Source: CAYMDD01 sp964409675 (GTDB lineage Bacteria > Pseudomonadota > Alphaproteobacteria > Rickettsiales > SXRF01). From it: a stretch of 12,056 bases of DNA. The stretch lies in the NCBI GenBank assembly GCA_964409675.1, contig CAYPEF010000071.1, positions 1 to 12,056 on the forward strand, in the 5' to 3' direction. Both the position numbers and the translations under genes were made by a program. Positions 5,882 through 12,056 of the stretch are shown in pieces; within the stretch, counting starts at the first letter, position 1; the number at the start of each line of letters is the position of its first letter. Under the pieces are notes generated by a model. It was not told where the DNA came from and searched no databases. It saw nothing but the letters and a program-made list of their open reading frames with translations.

Positions 5882-7012
5882 ATGCGCTGCCGTTTCCTGT
5901 TCCTGCTGCCTGCCCTGGCGGCAGCTTTCGCCGCTCCGGCCCTCGCCATCGAAACCAAGGCGCAATACGCCTATCTCATCGACGACGATACCGGCACCGT
6001 GCTCTATGCCAAGCAGGCCGACGCGCCGATGCACCCGTCCTCCATGAGCAAGCTGATGACAACCTATGTGCTATACCAGCGCATCAAGCAGGGGCGCATC
6101 AAGCTCGATGACAAGTTTCTGGTCAGCGAGAAAGCCTGGCGCATGCAGGGCTCCAAGATGTTCGTGCATGTGGGCGACGAGGTGCCGGTGGATGAATTGC
6201 TGAAAGGTATCGTCATCCAGTCCGGCAACGATGCCTGTATCGTGGTGGCCGAGGGGGTAAGCGGCAGCGAGGAGGAATTCGCCAAGGAAATGACGCGGGT
6301 GGGCAAGGAGATCGGCCTTACCAACAGCAATTTCGTCAACGCCACCGGTATGCCCGATGACGGGCAGATCATGTCCTCGCGCGATCTGGCTACGCTCGCG
6401 CACCATATTATCCACGATTTCCCCGAGCATTATCATTATTATTCAGAGCGGGAATTCACCTATAATAATATTCGCCAGCCCAACCGCAACCGGCTGCTGG
6501 ACAGCAAGCTTGGCGTGGACGGACTGAAAACCGGCCATACTGATATCGCCGGGTATGGCATCACGCTTTCCGCTAAGGACGCCGCTTCCGGCCGTCGCCT
6601 GATTTTAGTGATTAATGGCCTGGCCAGCGACAATGAGCGAGTGGAAGAGGGCGACAAGCTCCTGCGTTACGGCTTCCGCGAATTCGAGCAGAAAACCCTG
6701 CTCAGCCAAGGGCAGGTGGTGGAGCAGGCCCCGGTCTGGTACGGCGAGGCGGAAACCGTGCCATTGGTGGCGCAACAGGAAGTGAAAGTCACGCTGCCGA
6801 TCCATGCCGAGGGCGTGCAGTACAGCATCCATTATGATTCCCCCATCCCGGCGCCGATTGCCAAGGGAGCGCGGCTTGCCACGCTCAGCATTACACTGCC
6901 GGGCGCGGAGCCGATGCAGGTGCCGCTGGTGGCAGGCGAGGACGTGGCGAAGCTCTCCGGTTTTGGCCGCTTGTGGGCGAACCTGCGCCATCTCCTGCTG
7001 CACGGAAAATAA
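5882..7012 (+). CDS. dacA: D-alanyl-D-alanine carboxypeptidase (PBP5/6 family, serine type)
   Basis: It removes the terminal D-Ala from peptidoglycan pentapeptides in the periplasm, limiting cross-linking and feeding the amidases that make denuded glycan. A signal peptide ends near ALA (20-22). The three penicillin-binding motifs are present and well spaced: SMSK (54-57, nucleophile Ser54), SGN (114-116) and KTG (216-218). A PBP5-like C-terminal beta domain (about 268-350) follows. The tail GFGRLWANLRHLLLHGK is an amphipathic helix that probably anchors the protein to the outer face of the inner membrane, as in PBP5. Length (376 aa) is normal. The ribosome site AAGGA lies inside the end of rlpA, 8 nt before ATG. 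The symbol dacA is by family only; dacC would be an equal choice. Confidence 0.93.
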   Translation: MRCRFLFLLPALAAAFAAPALAIETKAQYAYLIDDDTGTVLYAKQADAPMHPSSMSKLMTTYVLYQRIKQGRIKLDDKFLVSEKAWRMQGSKMFVHVGDEVPVDELLKGIVIQSGNDACIVVAEGVSGSEEEFAKEMTRVGKEIGLTNSNFVNATGMPDDGQIMSSRDLATLAHHIIHDFPEHYHYYSEREFTYNNIRQPNRNRLLDSKLGVDGLKTGHTDIAGYGITLSAKDAASGRRLILVINGLASDNERVEEGDKLLRYGFREFEQKTLLSQGQVVEQAPVWYGEAETVPLVAQQEVKVTLPIHAEGVQYSIHYDSPIPAPIAKGARLATLSITLPGAEPMQVPLVAGEDVAKLSGFGRLWANLRHLLLHGK

Positions 7013-7636
7013 GTGCGCGGCCCGTTCATCAGCTTTGAAGGCGGCGAGGGCAGCGGCAAAACCACGCAGCTGAACCTGCTGGCGGAAAGCTTGCGCGCCC
7101 GGGGCCGCAGCGTCATCATTACTCGCGAGCCGGGCGGCACCGAAATGGCCGAATCCATCCGCCGCCTGCTGGTGGAAGGCGAGGCGGACCGGCTGGACGC
7201 GGTGAGCGAGACGCTACTGTTCCTCGCGGCACGGCACGACCACTGGCGCAACATCATCGCCCCGGCCATCAGCGCCGGGCAGATTGTGCTGTGTGACCGG
7301 TTCATGGATTCCACGCTGGTCTATCAGGGTATCGGCAAGGGGCTGGGGGTGGAGTATGTGCGTTCATTAAGCCGACTGGCGCTCGGCACGCTCCAGCCGG
7401 ACATAACACTGCTATTCGATATTTCCCCCGAAGCGGGCTTGCAGCGCGCCCACGCCCGCCCAGGGCGTGAAACACGCTTCGAGCAGATGGGGCAGGCATT
7501 CCACGCGCAGGTGCGTGAAGGCTTTCTGATGCTGGCCAAAGCGGAACCGGGACGCATTCGCATTATCGATGCCGGTAAAACAATTGACATGGTAAGCGAG
7601 CAGGTAATGCGTGCCTGCGAAGATATTTTGGTATAG
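7013..7636 (+). CDS. tmk: Thymidylate kinase
   Basis: It phosphorylates dTMP to dTDP with ATP in the cytoplasm, an essential step of dTTP synthesis. The 207-aa protein has P-loop GGEGSGKT (10-17), REPGGT (38-43), DRFMDSTLVYQG (95-106) with the DR(F/Y) motif, and a lid segment RPGRETRFEQ (149-158). The start is GTG directly after the carboxypeptidase stop (TAAGTG, zero spacing), the only sensible start since FISFEGGEGSGK is the usual N-terminus; there is no clear ribosome site, so translation probably relies on coupling. The link tmk-holB is common in bacteria. Here the two are separated by a 163-nt gap that holds a palindromic repeat. Confidence 0.96.
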   Translation: MRGPFISFEGGEGSGKTTQLNLLAESLRARGRSVIITREPGGTEMAESIRRLLVEGEADRLDAVSETLLFLAARHDHWRNIIAPAISAGQIVLCDRFMDSTLVYQGIGKGLGVEYVRSLSRLALGTLQPDITLLFDISPEAGLQRAHARPGRETRFEQMGQAFHAQVREGFLMLAKAEPGRIRIIDAGKTIDMVSEQVMRACEDILV

Positions 7637-7659
7637 CTTAGCTTCAATTATTATCCACC

Positions 7660-7786
7660 GTCATCCCGGCGCAGGCCGGGATCCATGCCAAGCATCCGCA
7701 AGCGAATAAAATATGAGGCACTAACCTTGCCTATCATATCTACCGTGCGGAAGAACGGCATGGGTCCCGGCCTGCGCCGGGATGAC
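7660..7786. repeat. 127-bp palindromic element between tmk and holB
   Basis: The arms 7660-7689 and 7757-7786 are complementary at 29 of 30 positions; each begins GTCATCCCGGCGCAGGCCGG read inward. The single mismatch (7682) is a G-T wobble on one strand. The interior continues the symmetry: CCGCA (7696-7700) with TGCGG (7746-7750), then ATATGAGGCA (7711-7720) with TGCC(TA)TCATAT (7728-7739), leaving a 7-nt loop. The whole unit is thus one long imperfect palindrome, GC-rich at the ends and AT-rich in the middle. GTCATCCCGGCGCAGGCCGGGATCC-type repeats are dispersed in many alphaproteobacterial genomes. It splits an otherwise seamless operon, and an in-frame ATG for holB (7782) lies in its right end. 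Confidence 0.88.
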
Positions 7787-7799
7787 AGAACAATTGAGT

Positions 7800-8831
7800 A
7801 TGCACACACCCCGCACCAACCCTCGCCTGATCGGCCACCACGCCGCCGCCGAGTATTTCCTCCAGCACCTGCGCACCCACACCCTGCCGCATGCGTGGAT
7901 TCTGGCCGGGGGCAGGGGGACCGGGAAGGCAACGCTGGCCTATCATTTCGCCCGCTGCCTGCTGGCGGGGCAGGAGGGATTGGCCATGGACGAAGCGCAC
8001 CCGGTGTTCCGCCGCGTGGCCGCCGGCTCGCATGCCGATTTGCTGGTGCTGGAGCCGGAATTTGATGAGAAAAAAGAGGAGCAGAAGCGCGAAATCTCGG
8101 TGGAGAACGCCCGGGGCATCGCCGAATTCCTCGCCAAGACGGCAGGCGAGGGGGCGTGGCGGGTGGTCATCATCGACAGCGCCGATGAGCTGAACACCAA
8201 CGCCGCCAATGCCATCCTGAAAATCCTTGAAGAACCGCCGCCGCGCACGGTGCTGTTCCTGACCTCCCATAATCCCGGCAAGCTACTGCCCACCATTCGC
8301 TCCCGCTGCCGCCTGCTGGCGCTGCCGCCATTGAACCCGGAGGAATATCGGCAGGTGATGCGCCTGAGCGCTCCCGAGCTGGACGGCGACACCATCAGCC
8401 GGCTGGGAGCGCTGACGCGCTACTCGCCGGGACTGGCGCTGGAATGGCAGGAGAAGGACGCGCTTATGCAATATGACCGGCTGGTGGCGCTGTTCGCACA
8501 GCTGCCAATGCTCCCGGCCTCTGCTATCCAGCAATTCGCCGATTTATTCACTGCAAAACAGATGCATACGCTCTGGCGCATGACCGGGCGGCTGCTCTCC
8601 TGCTTCCTGGAGCGACTGGTGACGAACGCGCCGGACCGCACGGAACAGGAGGCGCAATGTCACGCCAGGCTGCTGCAACTGCGTCCGCCAGGCTACTGGG
8701 CGGACAGCTGGAGCCGGACGCAGCAGGAATTTTCACTGGCGGAGCGGCTGCATCTTGACTACAAAACGGTGATTATTAGTTATTTTGAACAATTACGCAG
8801 CGAAGCGAGCCTCCCCGCCCATGCCGGATAA
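7800..8831 (+). CDS. holB: DNA polymerase III subunit delta' (clamp loader)
   Basis: Delta' is part of the clamp-loader complex that opens and places the beta clamp on DNA. Family signs are LPHAWILAGGRGTGKATLAYHFARCLL with a Walker A-like loop (GGRGTGKA), HADLLVLEPEFD, ISVENARGIAEFL, WRVVIIDSADELNTNAANAILKILEEPP (Walker B region) and TIRSRC, the SRC motif that supplies the arginine finger side. No cysteine cluster for the usual zinc module is seen. From ATG at 7800 the protein has 343 aa, with the N-terminus MHTPRTNPRLIGH matching the usual beginning. An in-frame ATG at 7782 adds MTEQLS but lies in the end of the palindromic repeat; neither start has a good ribosome site. The 3' end overlaps metG by 11 nt. 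Function is sure, the start is not. Confidence 0.92.
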   Translation: MHTPRTNPRLIGHHAAAEYFLQHLRTHTLPHAWILAGGRGTGKATLAYHFARCLLAGQEGLAMDEAHPVFRRVAAGSHADLLVLEPEFDEKKEEQKREISVENARGIAEFLAKTAGEGAWRVVIIDSADELNTNAANAILKILEEPPPRTVLFLTSHNPGKLLPTIRSRCRLLALPPLNPEEYRQVMRLSAPELDGDTISRLGALTRYSPGLALEWQEKDALMQYDRLVALFAQLPMLPASAIQQFADLFTAKQMHTLWRMTGRLLSCFLERLVTNAPDRTEQEAQCHARLLQLRPPGYWADSWSRTQQEFSLAERLHLDYKTVIISYFEQLRSEASLPAHAG

Positions 8832-10350
8832 GCAGTTCTACATCACCACCCCGATCTATTACGTCAATGACAGGCCGCATATCGGCCATGCCTATACCTC
8901 CGTCGCCTGCGACGTGCTGGCGCGCTTCAAGCGGCTGGATGGCTATGAGGTGAAATTCCTCACCGGCACCGACGAGCATGGCCAGAAGGTGGAAAAATCC
9001 GCTTTAGCCGCAGGTGTGACACCGCAGGCATTCGCCGATACCACTTCGCAGCATTTCCGCAACCTGACCAAGCTGATGAATATCAGCAATAATGATTTCA
9101 TCCGCACCACCGACGCCCGCCATATCAAGGCTGCGCAGGCGCTCTGGACGCGCATGCAGGAGCGGGGGCATATCTATCTCGGCTCCTATGCCGGCTGGTA
9201 TGCGGTGCGCGACGAAGCCTATTACCAGGAATCTGAGCTGGTCAATGGCAAGGCCCCCACGGGGGCCGACGTGGAATGGGTGGAGGAGCCTAGCTATTTC
9301 TTCGACCTCTCCAAATGGCAGGATAAGCTGTTGGAATGGTATGAGAAGAACCCCGACGCCATCGCCCCGGCGGGGCGGCGCAACGAGGTGATCAGCTTTG
9401 TGAAAGGGGGCTTGCGCGACCTTTCCATCTCGCGCACCACCTTCTCCTGGGGCATCCCGGTGCCGGGGGATGACAAGCATATCATGTATGTCTGGCTGGA
9501 CGCGCTGGCCAATTACCTCTCCGCCGTTGGTTATCCCGAAACGGGCGGTGAATATACCCGGTTCTGGCCAGCGGATGTGCATATGGTGGGCAAGGATATA
9601 TTGCGTTTCCATACCGTCTATTGGCCGGCCTTCCTGATGGCGGCTGATTTACCGTTGCCCAGGCGCGTGTTCGCGCATGGCTGGTGGACAGTGGAGGGGG
9701 AGAAAATGTCCAAGTCGCTCGGCAACGCGGTAGTTCCGCAGGAGCTGGTAGACACGTTCGGGCTGGACCAGACGCGCTGGTTCCTGATGCGTGAAGTCCC
9801 GTTCGGCAATGACGGCAATTTCTCCCGCGAGCTGATGATCCAGCGCATCAACAGTGAACTGGCGAACAATATCGGCAACCTCGTGCAGCGCACGCTTTCG
9901 ATGATTCATAAAAACTGCGGCGGCAAAATCCCCGCCCGGGATGACGGCGTGTTCGAAGCCGAGTTGCAGGAACTTTGTTATGGGCGGGTGGATATCTATC
10001 GCCGTTACATGGACCAGCAGCAGTTCCACCTGGCGGCGGAAGAAGCCCTCCAGCTGGCTAATGCCGCTAATGTCTACATTGATCGTCAGGCTCCATGGAC
10101 ATTAAAAAAGACTGATCCGGCAAAGATGGAACATGTTCTTTATGCGCTTGCTGAATCATTAAGATGTTTATCTATTATATTACAGCCTTTTATTCCAGAA
10201 TCCTCATCTAAAATATTAGACTTTCTTTGTATTAATGATGATAAACGATGTATTGAAAGTCTGAATAAAAGCCATGCATTAGATTCAGGAAATAATATAC
10301 TGATTCCACAAGCATTATTCCCTCGTTTCAGTGAAGCGCCAACTGCATGA
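8821..10350 (+). CDS. metG: Methionyl-tRNA synthetase
   Basis: A class I enzyme that charges tRNA-Met and initiator tRNA with methionine. The HIGH signature is HIGHA (20-24) after FYITTPIYYVNDRP, and KMSKS is at 295-299. The connective part (YAVRDEAYYQESELV...VEWVEEPSYFF) lacks the CxxC zinc knuckle, so it is of the zinc-free type usual in alphaproteobacteria. The 509-aa length ends after the anticodon-binding helical domain; there is no C-terminal tRNA-binding (EMAP) domain. ATG at 8821 is chosen because the conserved N-terminus begins there; a TTG at 8785 would add 12 residues. It overlaps holB by 11 nt and tatD by 4 nt (ATGA). The last 60-70 codons (10141-10320) are about 29 % GC by hand count, against about 57 % just upstream, yet the protein family match continues to the end. 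Confidence 0.96.
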   Translation: MPDKQFYITTPIYYVNDRPHIGHAYTSVACDVLARFKRLDGYEVKFLTGTDEHGQKVEKSALAAGVTPQAFADTTSQHFRNLTKLMNISNNDFIRTTDARHIKAAQALWTRMQERGHIYLGSYAGWYAVRDEAYYQESELVNGKAPTGADVEWVEEPSYFFDLSKWQDKLLEWYEKNPDAIAPAGRRNEVISFVKGGLRDLSISRTTFSWGIPVPGDDKHIMYVWLDALANYLSAVGYPETGGEYTRFWPADVHMVGKDILRFHTVYWPAFLMAADLPLPRRVFAHGWWTVEGEKMSKSLGNAVVPQELVDTFGLDQTRWFLMREVPFGNDGNFSRELMIQRINSELANNIGNLVQRTLSMIHKNCGGKIPARDDGVFEAELQELCYGRVDIYRRYMDQQQFHLAAEEALQLANAANVYIDRQAPWTLKKTDPAKMEHVLYALAESLRCLSIILQPFIPESSSKILDFLCINDDKRCIESLNKSHALDSGNNILIPQALFPRFSEAPTA

Positions 10351-11138
10351 TGCTTATCGATAGCCACTGCCATCTCAACTTTCCGGAATTCAAGGATGAT
10401 CTCGATCAGGTAATCGCTCATGCTCGAGAAAATGGCGTAGGATTGATGCAGACCATTTGCACCGAAATGGCGGAATTCGAGGAGGTGAGGGGGATTGCGG
10501 AGCGGTATGAGCATATTTATTGCTCCGTGGGTGTCCACCCGCATGAATCTGGCAAAACCGAGCTTGTGCCGGTGGATGAGATCGTGGCGCGCACCCGGCA
10601 TGAAAAAGTAATCGGCATCGGCGAGACAGGGCTGGATTATTATTATGAGCATAGCGACCGCGCCAGCCAGCAGCAGAGCTTCCGCCACCATATCGCCGCC
10701 GCACGCCAGACCGGCCTGCCGCTAATCGTCCATACGCGTGATGCGGAGGAGGATACCATTCGCATCCTGACGGAAGAATATCGACAGGGGGCGTTTACCG
10801 GCGTCATTCATTGCTTTACCTCCTCTCAGCAACTGGCGGAGAAAATGCTGGAAATCGGTTTTTATATTTCCTTCTCCGGCATCATCAGCTTTAAAAACGC
10901 GCAAAATTTACGCGAAACAGCCAAGATCATCCCGCTGGAGCGGATGCTGATCGAGACGGATGCGCCGTTCCTTGCGCCCGTGCCGCACCGTGGCAAGCGT
11001 AATGAACCGGCATTTGTCAGCCAGGTCAATAAAGTGCTGGCGGAACTTCGCCAGTTGCCGGAGACGGACATCGGCGCGGTCACCACCAACAATTTCTTCC
11101 GGCTGTTCACCAAAGCAACGCGCCCGGAGGGCATGTAA
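10347..11138 (+). CDS. tatD: TatD-family metal-dependent deoxyribonuclease
   Basis: The family comprises metal-dependent hydrolases of the amidohydrolase fold with 3'-5' DNase activity; E. coli members are TatD, YcfH and YjjV. Metal ligands are all visible: His7 and His9 (DSHCHLNF), Glu93 (GIGETGLDYYY), His129 (LPLIVHTRDA), His155 (GVIHCFTSS) and Asp205 (LIETDAPFLAP). Length (263 aa) is typical. The start overlaps the metG stop as ATGATG; either ATG (10347 or 10350) is possible. Position directly after metG is the common context of the YcfH-like branch and fits a housekeeping role, though the physiological substrate in this branch is uncertain. The stop overlaps the next gene as TAATG. Confidence 0.93.
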   Translation: MMLIDSHCHLNFPEFKDDLDQVIAHARENGVGLMQTICTEMAEFEEVRGIAERYEHIYCSVGVHPHESGKTELVPVDEIVARTRHEKVIGIGETGLDYYYEHSDRASQQQSFRHHIAAARQTGLPLIVHTRDAEEDTIRILTEEYRQGAFTGVIHCFTSSQQLAEKMLEIGFYISFSGIISFKNAQNLRETAKIIPLERMLIETDAPFLAPVPHRGKRNEPAFVSQVNKVLAELRQLPETDIGAVTTNNFFRLFTKATRPEGM

Positions 11139-11914
11139 TGCGCATTATCATCCTCGGCTGCGGCTCCTCGTCGGGCGTGCCGGTGATTGGATGCAGCTGC
11201 GCTACCTGCCTGTCTGATAACCCCAGAAATAAGCGCACACGCGCTTCTATCCTGATCGAGATCGAAGGAAAGCGCCTGTTGGTCGATACCTCGCCGGATT
11301 TGCGGCAGCAGGCGCTACGAGAAGGCATCACCAAAGTGGATGCGATCATCTATACGCACGATCATGCCGATCATACGCATGGCATCGACGATACGCGCTC
11401 GTTCAATTATCATAAAGATGGCGAAATCGAAGCATTTGCAGATGCGCCAACGCTCGCGGCGCTTCAGCAAAAATTCCCCTACGCTTTCCGGCCACGCCCC
11501 GATAGGGTGTGGTATCGCCCCAGCCTTACCTTGCGGGAAATCCCATCAAATCCCTATCGAATATTCAATGTCTTAGGCATCGATATTACACCTATCCCTC
11601 AGCAACACGGCGCGATGGGCTCGCTAGGGTTTCGCATTGAGAATACGGCCTATTGCACGGATGTAAAAGAGTTTTCACCTGCATCCTGGGCTTTGCTGGA
11701 GGGGGTGGATACCTGGATTATCGATTGCCTGCGCCCCACGCCTTCGCACACGCATTCCACGCTGGAAGCTACACTGGAATGGATACGCCAGCTAAAGCCG
11801 AAGCGCGCTATCCTAACCCACATGGCGCATGAGCTGGAGTATGGTGTGCTGAAGCAAATGCTGCCGCACGGCGTTGAGCCTGCATATGACGGCATGGTAA
11901 TTGAGTCTGACTGA
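11138..11914 (+). CDS. PhnP-like metallo-beta-lactamase-fold hydrolase
   Basis: A 258-aa cytoplasmic hydrolase of the metallo-beta-lactamase fold. The metal motif THDHADH gives His74, His76, Asp78 and His79. Later ligands are probably His in PQQHGAMGSLGF, Asp in YCTDVKEF and His in ILTHMAHELEY. Near the N-terminus GCSCATC (Cys19, Cys21, Cys24) matches the structural zinc site of E. coli PhnP, a phosphoribosyl cyclic phosphodiesterase of phosphonate degradation. No phn genes are near, and in alphaproteobacteria this gene commonly follows metG-tatD, so a phosphodiesterase role outside phosphonate use is more likely; the substrate is unknown. The start overlaps the tatD stop by one base (TAATG). 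It is the last gene of the run. Confidence 0.88.
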   Translation: MRIIILGCGSSSGVPVIGCSCATCLSDNPRNKRTRASILIEIEGKRLLVDTSPDLRQQALREGITKVDAIIYTHDHADHTHGIDDTRSFNYHKDGEIEAFADAPTLAALQQKFPYAFRPRPDRVWYRPSLTLREIPSNPYRIFNVLGIDITPIPQQHGAMGSLGFRIENTAYCTDVKEFSPASWALLEGVDTWIIDCLRPTPSHTHSTLEATLEWIRQLKPKRAILTHMAHELEYGVLKQMLPHGVEPAYDGMVIESD

Positions 11915-12056
11915 TAGCAGGCAATCTGCATAAAAGGGCAGCTTCCGTAATGCGCCCAACTATTACATAAACCTCTATTGTTATCTAATTATAATAACTT
12001 AGATTTTTTATCATTAGTCTATAATAGATTTTCCATAATATATATTATACGACATT
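11915..12056. other. AT-rich non-coding tail after the operon
   Basis: I see no gene here. A short GCAG/CTGC pair just after the stop (about 11917-11931), followed by AAAA, is too weak to call a terminator. From about 11965 the sequence is almost all A/T. It contains a 14-bp perfect palindrome, ATAATATATATTAT, at 12035-12048, and a TATAAT at 12020-12025 without a matching -35. It may hold the promoter of a gene beyond the window. Confidence 0.5.

Noticed and set aside
7740..8270. Minus-strand ORF covering the right arm of the palindrome and the start of holB
   Set aside because: It is antisense to a well-supported clamp-loader gene and crosses the repeat, with no recognisable domain. Such ORFs are common opposite GC-rich genes.
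12020..12048. TATAAT and a 14-bp AT palindrome as promoter or operator
   Set aside because: In almost pure A/T sequence such matches are expected by chance. No -35 at 16-18 nt spacing was found and no downstream gene is visible.

Overview
The window looks like chromosomal DNA of an alphaproteobacterium. The protein families, the aconitase/ccmAB divergent pair and the order mltB-rlpA-dac-tmk-holB-metG-tatD-metallohydrolase all fit that class. I cannot fix the order or genus. Most genes are roughly 55-62 % GC by eye, with a few sharply AT-rich patches.

Layout. 1-264: very GC-rich DNA (about 80 %) that reads on the minus strand as a fibronectin type III-like module. It runs abruptly into the 5' part of an aconitase gene (279-820, minus) and looks like a chimeric join. 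928-2323: ccmA and ccmB, the two core subunits of the CcmAB haem-handling ABC transporter for cytochrome c maturation, divergent from acnA. 2451-3671 (minus): a glycerol-1-phosphate dehydrogenase-like (AraM/EgsA family) enzyme, convergent with ccmB. 3741-11914 (plus): a tightly packed run of eight genes. Three are envelope proteins acting on peptidoglycan: lytic transglycosylase MltB, lipoprotein RlpA with a SPOR domain, and a D,D-carboxypeptidase. The next three are housekeeping genes: thymidylate kinase, DNA polymerase III delta', methionyl-tRNA synthetase. Last come a TatD-family nuclease and a PhnP-like metallo-beta-lactamase-fold hydrolase. 11915-12056: AT-rich DNA with no gene seen.

Genes in the long run overlap or nearly touch (TGATG, TAAGTG, ATGA and TAATG junctions), which suggests one transcript with translational coupling. 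The exception is a 163-base gap between tmk and holB, filled by a 127-bp palindrome.

The most unusual content is three different palindromic elements in 12 kb. One lies in frame in the 3' end of ccmA and recodes its C-terminus. One is a multi-hairpin block between convergent genes. One sits inside the operon, and its end overlaps a possible holB start codon. Their tips are related (GTCATTGC, TGTCACTCC/TGCCATTCC, GTCATCCC), so they may belong to a single family of small non-autonomous repeats, comparable to Rickettsia palindromic elements. I saw no transposase, CRISPR array, tRNA or rRNA.
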